From: Blastocatellia bacterium | GTDB taxonomy: Bacteria; Acidobacteriota; Blastocatellia; Chloracidobacteriales; JADJPF01 | Length of the DNA stretch: 64,000 bases | Assembly (NCBI GenBank): GCA_016713405.1 | Contig: JADJPF010000007.1 | Coordinates: 291,268-355,267, forward strand | Reading direction: 5' to 3' | Program-made: the position numbers and the translations under genes | The notes under the pieces: generated by a model | Database searches by the model: none | The model's input: the letters and a program-made list of their open reading frames with translations, nothing else | Told to the model about the DNA's origin: nothing | In this document: piece by piece, positions 9,301 to 20,127 of the stretch | How positions within the stretch are numbered: the stretch's first letter is position 1 | How the letters are laid out: each line of letters starts with the position of its first letter

Positions 9301-9458
9301 ATTTTTATACATATTTATGTTTATTATTTGGTTTTAATTGGAAAATATGTAAAAAAATACAAATTTTTGTATTTTCTAAAATTTTTTCTTACTAGGAAGG
9401 TTCACTTGTAGAAATACTAACCCTATTATAAAGTGTCGTTTATCAAAATTCCCTAGTA

Positions 9459-9596
9459 TCAAAGAATCTTGGTCTGCAATTTGCTTTATAGAATAAGAAA
9501 ACCCTGGTCGTTATATCTGCTAATAACTGTTCTATAAAGTAATAAGGAATAGTTATTAGCAAAACTTTTTAGGGCGATTTCCCTAAGATTCTTTGA
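9459..9596 (+). promoter_or_regulatory. Structured leader with nested, mutually exclusive inverted repeats
   Basis: The 387-bp gap 9247-9633 has no gene. Three perfect inverted-repeat pairs lie in it: 9459-9470 with 9585-9596 (12 bp), 9484-9493 with 9530-9539 (10 bp), and 9518-9528 with 9551-9561 (11 bp). The second and third overlap, so both inner stems can form only as alternatives or as a pseudoknot, all enclosed by the first. A short AGGG...CCCT hairpin (9571-9584) is next. The leader ends 26 nt before the Shine-Dalgarno of the TonB receptor. No known riboswitch class fits by eye. Confidence 0.6.
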
Positions 9597-9633
9597 AATA
9601 TAAATAATTCTCTCACTCTACGAGGAGGTAGAT

Positions 9634-12600
9634 ATGCACAGATTGTCTGTTAGAGTGTTGACCATACTAGCATTTGTACTAGCATTGGCCGGCGCAGCAG
9701 TTGCTCAAGTGACGACGGGTGTTATCGTAGGTACTGTTACAGATCAAACAGGTGCTGTTGTTGCAGGTGCTTCTGTAACTGCCATCAATAAGTCAACTGG
9801 TTTAACAAAAACAGTAACAACTAATGAGCAAGGCGAGTATGAAATTGGTCCGTTGCCACCAGCCGAATATGAAGTTACTAGTGAGGCTAGTGGTTTTACA
9901 AAAATTATCCAACCGGGAGTAATAGTTAATGTTAGTTCCCGCATTTCCGTAACCTTTACCCTTAAACCTGTAGGAACAGAAGAAGTAATTACTATTTCTG
10001 GAGAAGCAGGAGCCACAATTGAAACTACAAATACTGTAGTTCAAGGTGTTATCGATAATCGTCAAGTCAAACAATTACCTTTAACTGGTCGCACATTTTC
10101 TAATTTAGCTGTACTTGTTCCAGGTGCAAAACCAGTAGGAGCTTTTGACCCAACTAAAGCTCGTACAGGGACAGTTTCACTTTCTGGTAGTAGTGGACGT
10201 GATGCTAATGTTTCTGTAGATGGTGGTGATAATAAAGATAATGTGGTTGGTGGTGCAGTACAAAACTTTACTACTGAAGGCATTCAAGAATTTGTAGTAC
10301 AAACCCAAAACTTTTTACCTGATACAGGTCGTTCTGCTGGTGGTAATATCACTGTAGTAACAAAAAGTGGTACAAATGAATTACACGGAAGTTTTGTACT
10401 TTTTGAACGTAACGACCGTTTTAATGCTCGTGATAACTTTAACCCAGAATTTGACCGTGTTACAGGTGATGGCCCATTTGCTAAACAACCTTTTGACCGT
10501 CAAAATATAGCTGGTAGTTTAGGCTTCCCAATTATTAAAGATAAATTTTTCTTTTTTGGGGCTGCTGAATATACTAGAGAAAATATTTCTGTAGTAATTT
10601 CCCCAAACTCAGTACGAGAATTAAAAGCATTAGATACTTTTGCTCGTATGGGTGCAATTCCTGGAGTTGCATCTGTAGCTGCACTTTCCACAGTTCCAAC
10701 ACCTTTCCGCGATACTCAATTTCAACTACGCGCAGATTATAGATTTAATGATAGACATCAAGCTTATGCCCGTTATGGTCATCAAACTAATAAGCTTGTT
10801 AATGACCAAATACCAAGTAATGCTGATATTACTTCTTCTGCACGTACAACTAATGAACTTCGCTCTATTTTATTAAGCGATACTTATACAATTAGCCCTA
10901 GCGTAGTAAATGTATTTAATTTTCAATTTACTAAGTTTGATAATCGTATAGTTGAAAATACAAACGCTCCTTTAACATTAGTCTTCCCAAGTGCTTTGTT
11001 TGGTCGTAATCCAAATGTTCCTCAAACCACTTTCCAAAATAAATTTCAATTTAAGGAAGCTGTTTCTGTAGCTAAAGGTCGTCATAGCTTAAAATTTGGT
11101 GTAGATTTTGTTTATGTACCTGTTTTAGCTGGTACATTTGATTTTAACTCTGTTCCAGAAGTTGATTTTAATACTGATCCAAGCCAAATACTTGCTTCTG
11201 GTGGAACACTAAGTGATATTAATGTAGTTGATCTAGTAATTCTATCTGATGGTAATAGTCGAGTAGATCAAGTTGTTAAACAATTTTCTTTTTATGGTCA
11301 AGATAGTTTTCGTGTAAACAATAAGTTTACCTTTAATTATGGTGTTCGCTATGATGCAGACTTTGGTTTTTATGATCCAAAAAACGGTTCATATGAAAAT
11401 AATCGTGGCGTTCAAGCACTACGTCGTATAGGAGTATTTTCTCCTAATGGAGGCGTTCCAGAAAACGATAAAAATAACTTTAGCCCACGTATAGGTTTTG
11501 CTTATGACCCAACAGGTAGAGGTAAGGCTGTACTTCGTGCTAGTTATGGTCTTTTCTATGACCAAATTTTTACCAACGTACAATTTTTTGCACTTCAACA
11601 AACTGGAGACAATATTTATACTTCAGTTTTATTTGATCCAATTCGGTTTGGTATTGATCCTTTACCAAGACAAACTGGCAGCGTTCCAAATGTACCCGCA
11701 AATGGTACATTGCGCTTAATTGATCCAAATATTGTTACTCCTTATTCACAACAAACTTCTATCAATTTCCAATATGAACTTAAACCAGGGTTTATCTTGG
11801 AAACACAATATATCCATATTCTTGGTTTGCATGAATTTGCTAACTTAGAATTAAATTCTCGTATTGGTGCTGCTAATCCAAACTTTGTTGTTGGTACACC
11901 TTCAAGCCAAAATCCACGTAGCTTAACACCAAACTTTCTTGCAAGTGGTCAACCTGCATTTGGTAGAGTTCGTTTTGCTGCTTCTATAGGTCGTTCCAGA
12001 TATGATGGTTTTACCATTGGTATTAATAAGCGTTATGGTGGTGATGGCCCCTTTAAGTACCAGTTTGGCTTTAATTACACCTTAGCTCGTACCTTAGCTT
12101 ATGGTGGCCCAGGACTAGGTGCTTCACGTAATGATTTTGGTAATACATTTGAAAATCAATTTGCTATGTTTCGTCCTATCGATTTAGGTCGTACAGGTGA
12201 AGATGCACGTCATCGTGCAGTTATCAACGGTATTTTAGATATGCCTTATGGCTTCCAAGTTTCTTCTATTATTCAAGCTGAATCTGCTCGTCCATTTGCT
12301 GTTGTTGATGGAAATGACCTTAATGGTGATGGCCGTTTTGATGATTTTGTTCGTGTTGATGGAAATGGTAACTTTATCCAGTTTAATCCTGGCGATAGAC
12401 CTGGTAGTAATGGTAGAGTTTTAGGAATAAATCCTGGTCGAGGTATTCCATATTTCCAAGTTGATTTACGTGTAACTAAAAATGTTAGATTTGGTGAAAG
12501 ACTTAAAGCAGAAGGTTATGTAGAATTCTTTAATCTATTTAACCGTGCAAATATTGGTAATAACTTTAATGGTGATATTAGTTCTACTATAGCAACAGGT

Positions 12601-12735
12601 AAAAATACTGCTCCTCGTAACCCTGTCAATCTACAAGATTTACAACCAGCAGGTTTACTTGGTAGTGCTTTTGGTGCTGGTACAACCGTAGGTATTCCAT
12701 TTCAAATGCAATTAGGTTTCCGTATTAGCTTCTAG
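9634..12735 (+). CDS. TonB-dependent receptor-like outer-membrane protein (Oar-like)
   Basis: 1033 residues with a GAGGAGG ribosome site 5 nt upstream. The signal peptide ends at VAQ (about residue 25). Residues about 27-105 are a carboxypeptidase-regulatory / CNA-B-like domain (VTDQTGAVVAGASVTA). A plug domain follows (VKQLPLTGRTFSNLAVLVPG, SVDGGDNKD), then a long 22-strand-type barrel rich in Arg/Tyr/Asn. The protein ends LGFRISF with a terminal Phe, as required for BAM-dependent insertion. Such Oar-like receptors are strongly expanded in Acidobacteriota and usually import glycans or peptides; the substrate is unknown. It has its own structured leader and terminator, and an exported peptidase follows. 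Confidence 0.9.
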   Translation: MHRLSVRVLTILAFVLALAGAAVAQVTTGVIVGTVTDQTGAVVAGASVTAINKSTGLTKTVTTNEQGEYEIGPLPPAEYEVTSEASGFTKIIQPGVIVNVSSRISVTFTLKPVGTEEVITISGEAGATIETTNTVVQGVIDNRQVKQLPLTGRTFSNLAVLVPGAKPVGAFDPTKARTGTVSLSGSSGRDANVSVDGGDNKDNVVGGAVQNFTTEGIQEFVVQTQNFLPDTGRSAGGNITVVTKSGTNELHGSFVLFERNDRFNARDNFNPEFDRVTGDGPFAKQPFDRQNIAGSLGFPIIKDKFFFFGAAEYTRENISVVISPNSVRELKALDTFARMGAIPGVASVAALSTVPTPFRDTQFQLRADYRFNDRHQAYARYGHQTNKLVNDQIPSNADITSSARTTNELRSILLSDTYTISPSVVNVFNFQFTKFDNRIVENTNAPLTLVFPSALFGRNPNVPQTTFQNKFQFKEAVSVAKGRHSLKFGVDFVYVPVLAGTFDFNSVPEVDFNTDPSQILASGGTLSDINVVDLVILSDGNSRVDQVVKQFSFYGQDSFRVNNKFTFNYGVRYDADFGFYDPKNGSYENNRGVQALRRIGVFSPNGGVPENDKNNFSPRIGFAYDPTGRGKAVLRASYGLFYDQIFTNVQFFALQQTGDNIYTSVLFDPIRFGIDPLPRQTGSVPNVPANGTLRLIDPNIVTPYSQQTSINFQYELKPGFILETQYIHILGLHEFANLELNSRIGAANPNFVVGTPSSQNPRSLTPNFLASGQPAFGRVRFAASIGRSRYDGFTIGINKRYGGDGPFKYQFGFNYTLARTLAYGGPGLGASRNDFGNTFENQFAMFRPIDLGRTGEDARHRAVINGILDMPYGFQVSSIIQAESARPFAVVDGNDLNGDGRFDDFVRVDGNGNFIQFNPGDRPGSNGRVLGINPGRGIPYFQVDLRVTKNVRFGERLKAEGYVEFFNLFNRANIGNNFNGDISSTIATGKNTAPRNPVNLQDLQPAGLLGSAFGAGTTVGIPFQMQLGFRISF

Positions 12736-12760
12736 TTTAAGCTAACAAATTAACTTTTAG

Positions 12761-12795
12761 AAAAACCGATAGAAATAAAAATCTATCGGTTTTTC
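12761..12795 (+). terminator. Rho-independent terminator
   Basis: AAAAACCGATAGA / TCTATCGGTTTTT stem with an A-rich loop and a T5 tail, 25 bp after the TonB receptor stop codon. Confidence 0.9.
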
Positions 12796-12895
12796 TTTTC
12801 TTCTTCTCACTAACTTATTGAAACAAATCATTTTTTCTTTTATATTCAAAGATTGTCAATCCCTGAAAAATCTAATATATAAAGGATAGAGTTTC

Positions 12896-15103
12896 ATGAA
12901 CCGTAAGTTATTTTGTTTAGTAATAATGTTGGTAGTCACATTAATATTACCTGTTATTCAATTAGCTGATGAAGGAATGTGGCTAGTACAAGATATAAGT
13001 AAATTACCTATTGCTCAAATGAAAGCAAAAGGACTACAACTTTCAGCAGAAGAAATTTATAGCCCTGCGGGTTTAAGTCTAAAAGATGCTGTTTTTAAGG
13101 TTAGGATTGGTGGCGGTGGATTTGGGACAGGATCATTTATTTCTTCCCAAGGTTTAATAATCACTAATCATCACGTTGCTTTTGATGGCATTGCTGCTGT
13201 TAGTACACCAGAAAAAAATTACTTGGATCAGGGGTTTGTCGCCAACTCTCAAACTGAGGAAATCCCATTAAAAGGCTATGCCCTTAATATAACTAAAGAA
13301 ATAAAAGATGTTACAGAAGAAGTTCTTAGTGCAGTAAAAGCAGGGATGACTCCTGAAGAAACACAAAAAGCTATTGATGCTAAACGAAGAGAGATAGCCG
13401 AGGCTGCACATAAGCAAAAAGAAACTATTGAGTATGAAGTTTCTGAAATGGTAGTTGGGCTTAAGTATCAACTTTTAGGTTATGAAGTTATTAAAGATGT
13501 TCGCCTTGTTTATGCTCCTCCTAAATCAGTAGGATTTTTTGGAGGCGATGATGATAATTTTATTTGGCCGCGTCATACAGGTGATTATACTTTCCTACGT
13601 GCTTATGCTGCGCCTGATGGCAGTTTAGCCCCACATTCAGATAAAAACGTTCCTTATAAACCATCAAAATTCCTTCCTATTTCACTAAATGGTTATAAAG
13701 ATGGAGATTTTGCTATGATCCTTGGTTATCCAGGTCGTACTTCTCGGCTAGCAGAGTCTTACTCAATGGATTTTCAGCAAAATATTTTTTTACCATTTTT
13801 AGTAGATCTCTTAACTGCAAGAATTAATATTTTAGATGAAGCAGGAAAACAAGATCCTGCAAAACAGCTAGCTTATGCTTCAGAACGTTTTAGCTTAAGC
13901 AATGCACTAAAAAATTTCCAAGGCTCATTAGAAGGAATCAAACGCACTCGTTTAATTGAGAAAAAACAAGCTGAAGAAACTGCATTTAAGAAACAAATTG
14001 CCCAACAATCGGCACTGCAAGCAAAATACGGTGAATTATTTCCAAAGCTAGAAAAACTTTATGCTGAACGAAATGCTAATTATTCTAAGAATGCAATTCT
14101 AGGTGGACTGCTTAATAATGTTGGAAGTTTAAGAATAGCTAGTTTAGCTGTTGGACGTGCTTTAGATAAAGAAAAGCCAGAAAATGAAAGATCTCCTCTT
14201 TATGCTGATGCTAGAGTTGAACAGTTTAAGAGCAATATACCTAATTTATTAAAAGATTCAGATCCAAAACTAGATGCTAAATTAATAGCATTATACTTAA
14301 ACAAAGCTTTAGATTTGTCAAATGGGCAAAAATTAGCTCTTATTGAAGAACGCTTAGGTGGTAAACAAGGGGAAGCACGTCAAACAGCAGTAGCAGAATT
14401 TGCTCGTCAACTAACAGAAGAATTTACACAAGAAAGCTTGACCAAGTTATTTAGCTCATCTCTTGCAGATATGCAATCTAATGCAACACTTAAGTTTTTA
14501 ATTGAAGTAAGCAAAGAAGTTGAAAAAACTCGCAAAATTGAACAAGAATTTGCTGCCAATCTTCCTAAACTTCGCTCACTTTATATTGAAGGTATGTCTA
14601 CACTTAAAAACACTCTCTTTTATCCTGATGCTAATGGAACTTTGCGCTTTACCTATGGTGAAGTAAAGGGTTATAAGCCTCGTGATGGTGTCTATTATGA
14701 TTATTACACCACTTTACAAGGTGTTGTAGATAAAGACACTGGAAAAGAGCCTTTTGATGTTCCTTCTTCGATTAAACAAATCCTTTCTAGCAACAGTTTT
14801 GCTCCTTATGATGATGCTAACCTAAAAGAAATGCCTGTAGCATTTCTTACTACTAATGATATCACTGGTGGTAATTCTGGAAGCCCTGTAATTAATGGAC
14901 GCGGGGAAATGATAGGAGTTGCTTTTGATGGTAATTATGAAGGATTAGGTAGTGATTATGGTTTTAATGAAGCACAATCACGCACAATTTGTGTAGATAT
15001 TCGCTATGTATTGCTTTTAGCTGAACGTATGGCAGGAGCAAGCGGTATCTTCAAAGAATTAGAAATTCGTGGTAAAGCTGCTACTGCTAAAGCAGCAAAA
15101 TAG
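12896..15103 (+). CDS. S46 family dipeptidyl-peptidase (DPP7/DPP11 type)
   Basis: 735 residues, the usual S46 length, with a signal peptide (cleavage near residue 25) for export to the periplasm. The N-terminus has GFGTGSFISSQGLIITNHHVAF, the chymotrypsin-fold catalytic His region near residue 90. The C-terminus has TGGNSGSPVINGRGEMIGVAFDGN with the nucleophilic Ser near residue 661. A long helical domain separates the two halves, as in DPP7 and DPP11. S46 enzymes remove dipeptides from oligopeptide N-termini and support amino-acid feeding. Following a TonB receptor, it may process imported peptides, which is inference. DPP7 versus DPP11 specificity cannot be decided here. Confidence 0.9.
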   Translation: MNRKLFCLVIMLVVTLILPVIQLADEGMWLVQDISKLPIAQMKAKGLQLSAEEIYSPAGLSLKDAVFKVRIGGGGFGTGSFISSQGLIITNHHVAFDGIAAVSTPEKNYLDQGFVANSQTEEIPLKGYALNITKEIKDVTEEVLSAVKAGMTPEETQKAIDAKRREIAEAAHKQKETIEYEVSEMVVGLKYQLLGYEVIKDVRLVYAPPKSVGFFGGDDDNFIWPRHTGDYTFLRAYAAPDGSLAPHSDKNVPYKPSKFLPISLNGYKDGDFAMILGYPGRTSRLAESYSMDFQQNIFLPFLVDLLTARINILDEAGKQDPAKQLAYASERFSLSNALKNFQGSLEGIKRTRLIEKKQAEETAFKKQIAQQSALQAKYGELFPKLEKLYAERNANYSKNAILGGLLNNVGSLRIASLAVGRALDKEKPENERSPLYADARVEQFKSNIPNLLKDSDPKLDAKLIALYLNKALDLSNGQKLALIEERLGGKQGEARQTAVAEFARQLTEEFTQESLTKLFSSSLADMQSNATLKFLIEVSKEVEKTRKIEQEFAANLPKLRSLYIEGMSTLKNTLFYPDANGTLRFTYGEVKGYKPRDGVYYDYYTTLQGVVDKDTGKEPFDVPSSIKQILSSNSFAPYDDANLKEMPVAFLTTNDITGGNSGSPVINGRGEMIGVAFDGNYEGLGSDYGFNEAQSRTICVDIRYVLLLAERMAGASGIFKELEIRGKAATAKAAK

Positions 15104-15118
15104 ATTTTTAGTAAATTT

Positions 15119-15153
15119 AATAAAGCCGGAAAGCGAATTTTTACGGCTTTATT
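15119..15153. terminator. Bidirectional terminator between convergent genes
   Basis: AATAAAGCCG (15119-15128) pairs with CGGCTTTATT (15144-15153) around a 15-nt loop. It lies between the S46 peptidase and the convergent DUF2064 gene and can serve both. Confidence 0.85.
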
Positions 15154-15159
15154 ATTTAG

Positions 15160-15858
15160 CTATGTTTTAAGAGTTATTTTTTTAAGTAATTCAGCAGTAT
15201 TTGGACAATTTTTAGCAGACTTAGATATTTTGATATCTTCTTTAAGCTTAGTTAGATCTTTTAAGGTATCAATATCATACCAAGATGGTAAGCAAAAAAC
15301 TTCCAAGGATTTCTTTTTAGCACAAGTAATAGTTTCTAAAAAAACTTTTTCTGTACTCCAAGAAATGTTGGTAAAAAGATCTACTAAATTTTCCACCCTT
15401 TGGTTAAGACCTATTAAATAATACCCTCCATCTAAAGTTTCTCCTAAAACCAAATCAAAATTTATAATTTTTAATATAGCTTCTTGTAAATATTCAATTG
15501 GTAAATTTGGGCTATCTGTTCCCATAATTATTACAGCTTTATATTTTTTGGCAAATAGCTCTAAAAAGGTTGTTGATAGTTTTATACCTAAATCTCCGCT
15601 GGTTTGATAAGCAATATTTATGTCTTTTATTTGCAATATGTTAGGTAACTTAACAAGAGTTTCATTCCATATATCAGTAAGATATAAATAGCAATCAACA
15701 TTATTTAATTGACAAACTTGATTTAAAGAGTCATTAAGAAAAGCTAAGTAAAATTCTAGTGCTAATTCCTCGCCAACACTAAAAGCTAAACGAGTTTTTA
15801 CTTTTCCCAAAATAGGAGATTTTGCAAATAATACTAAAGCAATATTATTTTTTCTCAT
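15160..15858 (-). CDS. DUF2064 / TIGR04282 glycosyltransferase-like protein
   Basis: About 232 residues; the start is ATG at 15858 (a TTG six bases earlier is possible). Motifs are ALVLFAKSPILGKVKTRLA, a nucleotide-binding P-loop-like N-terminus, and IIMGTDSPNLP and LVLGETLDGGYYLIGL, the metal and NTP pocket of the GT-A-like fold shared with CofC. TIGR04282 members include a proposed arsenosugar biosynthesis enzyme, but the activity of this copy is unproven. The ATG is 10 nt after the stop of the upstream ATL gene, so the two are likely co-translated. Confidence 0.85.
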   Translation of the reverse strand: MRKNNIALVLFAKSPILGKVKTRLAFSVGEELALEFYLAFLNDSLNQVCQLNNVDCYLYLTDIWNETLVKLPNILQIKDINIAYQTSGDLGIKLSTTFLELFAKKYKAVIIMGTDSPNLPIEYLQEAILKIINFDLVLGETLDGGYYLIGLNQRVENLVDLFTNISWSTEKVFLETITCAKKKSLEVFCLPSWYDIDTLKDLTKLKEDIKISKSAKNCPNTAELLKKITLKT

Positions 15859-15868
15859 TTTCAAATAG

Positions 15869-16252
15869 TTAGCTCTCTTTTTGATTAATATTGGGTTGCC
15901 ATTGAAAGACTTTTAAGTCTATAAATCCTTGTTGGTTAAAAATTATGCCTTCAGTTTCTAATAAATGTTGTTGAAGGCTAGGAGCAAAATTTAATAGTTT
16001 TTCTGTAGAAATACCTCCTCGGCTATTAACTACTCTATGCCAAGGAATTTTACGGCCATCATTAGGTGTAGCTTTCATTGCCCAACCAACGCCTGCGGCA
16101 GAAAGGCGTTCACCTAAAAGACGGGAAATTTGTCCATAAGTTGCTACTTTACCTAAAGGAATTTGTAAAACTATTTTATAAACTTGTTCAAAAATAGAGC
16201 TAGATTTTTCTAAGTTTTTAATTTTGCTTGCAGCTAGATTTTTTTTGGTCAT
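15869..16252 (-). CDS. Alkyltransferase-like (ATL) DNA damage protein
   Basis: 127 residues matching the C-terminal domain of O6-alkylguanine-DNA alkyltransferases: GKVATYGQISRLLG (DNA-recognition helix) and the active-site loop. The loop reads IPWHRVV instead of PCHRV, so the alkyl-accepting Cys is Trp. This substitution is the hallmark of ATL proteins, which bind and flip O6-alkylguanine and hand it to nucleotide excision repair without transferring the alkyl group. The N-terminal domain of Ogt is absent, as usual for ATL. First gene of a two-gene leftward unit with the DUF2064 gene. Confidence 0.9.
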   Translation of the reverse strand: MTKKNLAASKIKNLEKSSSIFEQVYKIVLQIPLGKVATYGQISRLLGERLSAAGVGWAMKATPNDGRKIPWHRVVNSRGGISTEKLLNFAPSLQQHLLETEGIIFNQQGFIDLKVFQWQPNINQKES

Positions 16253-16365
16253 CTATATTGCTCCAAGTGGTTTGCTTACTTAAGATTAAAAGAAATTTTA
16301 TGTTATATTTAGGATTAAAGAAAATCTTAGTCGCTTAAGAGTTGGTATAAAAATAAGGAAGTTTT

Positions 16366-19300
16366 ATGAGTAACAAAGATGAGCTAATTATCCAACTTGC
16401 TTTGCAAAAAGGTTTAGTTAGTGAGACAGACTTAAATTTAATTAAAGAAAATATTGATAATAAAGAGGTTGTACATAATGAATTAGAAGGTTTAATGGAA
16501 GCAGGTCTTCTTAGTAAGGCAATGTGGAGAGCATTAGAACAAGAAGTAGAAGCACGTAAAAATAGCCCTTCTTTTGTACTTCCTTTTTCTATTAAGCAGG
16601 AAGTTTTAGCTCATTCTCAAGTCTATACTTCTTCTGGCAGAAAAAAAGTTGATACAGATGCAAATGCTGTAGATTTTACCAATACAACTAAAACAAGTTC
16701 TACAATCTCAAGAGAGTTAACCCAAGATCCTAGTAATTTAGTTAAAGCAGGACGCTATGATTTAATTAAACTTCTAGGTGAAGGAGGTATGGGAAGCGTT
16801 TTTCTAGCTTATGACCCAGATTTGCAACGTTATGTAGCAGTAAAATTTCTTCATAGTGGTGATAAGGAAGCAACTCAGAGATTACTACAAGAGGGACGCG
16901 CACAGGCAAAAATAGAACATCCTAATGTTTGTCGAGTTTATGAAGTAGGGAAATTTAATAACCGTATCTATATTGCCATGCAATATATTGACGGGGAAAT
17001 CCTTCCTAAATTAAGTACAAAATTAAGTTTAGAACAAAAAGTAAAAATTATGTCTGATGTGGCTGAGGGTCTTCATGCAGCACATAAACAAGGACTTATT
17101 CACCGAGATGTTAAACCTCAAAATGTAATTGTTGAAAAAACAGAGGATGGGCAATGGAAAGCCTATGTTATGGATTTTGGCTTAGTTAGAGAAGTTTCTC
17201 AAAAAGGTATGACAATGACAGGTGAAATCCTAGGCACACCTTATTATATGTCTCCTGAACAAGCTCATGGTAAAACTGAAATGCTAGACCGACGTAGTGA
17301 TGTTTATAGCCTAGGAGCTACCCTCTATGAGCTTTTAGCTGGTAAACCTCCTCAAGAAGGTGCAGATATAATGGATTTGCTTAAGCAAATTGCTATGGAA
17401 GAGGTTAAACCACTACGAAAAATAGATCCACAAATACCTATAGATTTAGAAACCATAGTGATGAAGTGTTTAGAAAAAGAACCACAACGTCGTTATGATT
17501 CTGCAAAAGCTTTAGCTGATGATTTACAAAGATATTTGGCAGGTGAGCCAATAGAAGCAAAACAAGCAGATATACTTTATCGTTTACAACGCCTAGCTAT
17601 CAAGCATAAGGTTGTAGTTATTCCATCAGCTATTATTCTAGTTATTCTAGTTATTTTTGCTATACAAATTCACTTTACTAATTTGAGAGTAGAACGGGAA
17701 AATAAATTAAACCGTGAAATAGGTGCGCAACTAGAAGAAATAGAACATATTACACGTCATAGCCATATGTTGCCATTGCATGACATTAATAGGGAGATGA
17801 CTTTAGTAAAACAACAAATAGAAGAACTAGAAATAAAGGTAAAAGAATTAGACAAAGATGGCCCGGCTAAACATTATGCTTTGGGTCGAGCCTACCAAGA
17901 AATTGATAAAACTCAAGAAGCTTTAAGAGAGTTAGAACTTGCTTGGCAAAAAGGTTATCAAGAACCTAAAGTAGCCTATGCTTTAGGCATTTTGTTAAGC
18001 CAAGTTTATAGCAGACAACTACGAGAAATAGACCAAATTCCAGATGCTAATACTCGTGACTTAGAACGTGAAAAATTACAAAATCAAATAGGCAACCCAG
18101 CACTTAAATACTTACAAATAAGTAAATCAGGAGTAAATCAAACTGAATATGGTGAGGCCTTAATTGCTTTTTATGAAGGAAAATTGGAGTTAGCTTTGGA
18201 TAAAGCTCAAAAACTTTTAATAAAATTCCTTGGTTTTATGAAGCAAAACGCTTAGAAGGGGATATTTATGCTAGTTTTGGTGACAGAAACCAAGCAAAAG
18301 ACAATATTCTGAGGCAGAAAATTTTTACCAAAAAGCACAAGATGTTTATCAAGAAGTAATAAAGATTGCTGCTAGTGACCCGGAAAATTATGACAAACTT
18401 TCAGACTTGTTTTCTAGAAGAATGATTTCTAGTTATGCTAATGATGAGAGTAAAAAGCTAGATGAGTATTCTAAAGAAATAATACAAATAACAGATTTAG
18501 GTATAAAAGTAGATCGCTACAATAGAGAAAATTATACTAGAAGAGCGACTGCTTATTTTTATTCTGGTCTTTACCAAGCAAAAAAGTTAAATCAAGATCC
18601 TAGTGAATACTACAAAAATGCTATTACTGAAGTTCAACGAGGAATTAGAAATAATGTTGCTTTCCCAGAAATTTATGATTTGATGGGAAGTATTTATGCT
18701 TATTATGGAGAATATTTATTAGAAGTAGGAAAAGATCCTATTGAAGAATTTGAAAAAAGTATTGAAGCTTATAACAATGTTTTTAATATAAAAAAGGATT
18801 TTCTACCAGCTTATGTTAATTTAGCTAGAGTTGCTAGTTTAGAAGCACAATATAAAATTAGACAAGGACAAGACCCTAGTGCAGTTCTTCAACAAGCAAT
18901 TAATACTTGCCAACAAGCAATTGCAATTAACCCTAAATTTCATGAAGCTTATAATAAACAAATATTAATCTACACCATAAAAGCACAATACTTATTAAAT
19001 AAAGGAGAAGGATTTGAAAAATTAATAAAACTTGGAGAAGATAATTTTACTAAAGCTATTTCTCTATCCCCTAATAACCTAATTACTTATAATTACATGG
19101 GCATGCTGTATTTACAGCAAGGCGATTATTTAAGCTTATTTGGTCAAAACCCTAATTCTAGTTATGATGCAGCAATAAAAAACTTCCTATACTTTATTAC
19201 TCATGGCACTTATAGCCCTGTTATTAATTATTTTAATATTGGATCTGTTTATCTTGGTAAAGGAAGCTACCAATTATTTTCTGGTGAATCCCCATTAGAT

Positions 19301-20098
19301 TTTGCTGACCAAGCCATAGCTAATTTAGATAAATCTATAACTTATAATAACAATTACACGCTAGCATATATAGGTAAGGCAAGAGCTTATTGGTTAAAAG
19401 CAGTGTATAGCTTAAAACAAGGTGAGTCTCCTTTAGAGTGGGTAAAATTAGTAATGGATAATTGTGACAAAGCTTTTAGCACTAATCCAAATGAACCTTT
19501 TATATATGTTAACCGTGCTACGGCACATTTAGTAAAAGCAGAATATTTACTAAATAAAAAGCAATCTCCATTAGAGGAAATCAAACAAGCTATTTTAGCA
19601 ACAAACAAAGCAAAAGAACTAAAACCAGGGGATAATTACAATTTTTTTCTAATTGCAAGAGCTTATTACTTAGAAGCAAAGTGGCTAATTTTACAAAATA
19701 AATCAGCAGAAAAGGCATTAAATGATTGTCATCAAGCACTAGAAGAAGGCTTAAAAATTAGTCCTAAAAACACTAATATCAATGCTTTACTTGCTAGTGC
19801 ATTTAGCTTAGAAGTAGAATCATTAATTAAACAAAACTCTAAAAATGCTGATGAATTTGTTGAAAAAGGAGTAAAAGCAAGTGAACAAGCACTAATTGCT
19901 AATGCAAATAATGCAGATGCTTATGTTAGCAAAGCAGAGCTTTATTTATTATCTGCTAGTATTCAAACAGATAAAAACAAGGCTAAAGAATTGGCTATAA
20001 AAGCTCAAGAGTCGCTACAAAAAGCTCTTTCATTAAATAAACTTTTGGAAAAGGAAAACCAAATTTTAGCTGGCAAAATTAATAAAGCTTTGTCCTAA
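16366..20098 (+). CDS. Membrane Ser/Thr protein kinase with long TPR region (two frameshifts)
   Basis: The 629-residue frame starting at ATG 16366 contains a complete PknB-type kinase (about 125-400): GEGGMGSVFLAYD, the VAVKF lysine, IHRDVKPQN, MDFGLVRE and GTPYYMSPEQ. A membrane helix follows (about 417-437), then a coiled coil and the first TPRs. Its stop at 18255 is artificial: one missing A near 18222-18225 switches to a frame reading PWFYEAKRLEGDIYASFGDR, and another missing base near 18303 leads into the 563-residue TPR frame ending at 20098. The restored protein has about 1244 residues with a cytoplasmic kinase and a periplasmic TPR array. Repeats carry an unusual (G/K)-x-(S/D)P insertion. 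Confidence 0.85.
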
Positions 20099-20127
20099 AG
20101 AAATTATTCGTTGTCTTAAACCTTCAA

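Noticed and set aside
9459..9596. Cobalamin riboswitch for the TonB receptor
   Set aside because: No B12-box-like conserved block was found, and Oar-type receptors are not usually B12 importers.
12896..15103. HtrA/Deg-type trypsin-like protease
   Set aside because: Length, missing PDZ domain, and the wide His-Ser spacing with a helical insert match S46 instead.
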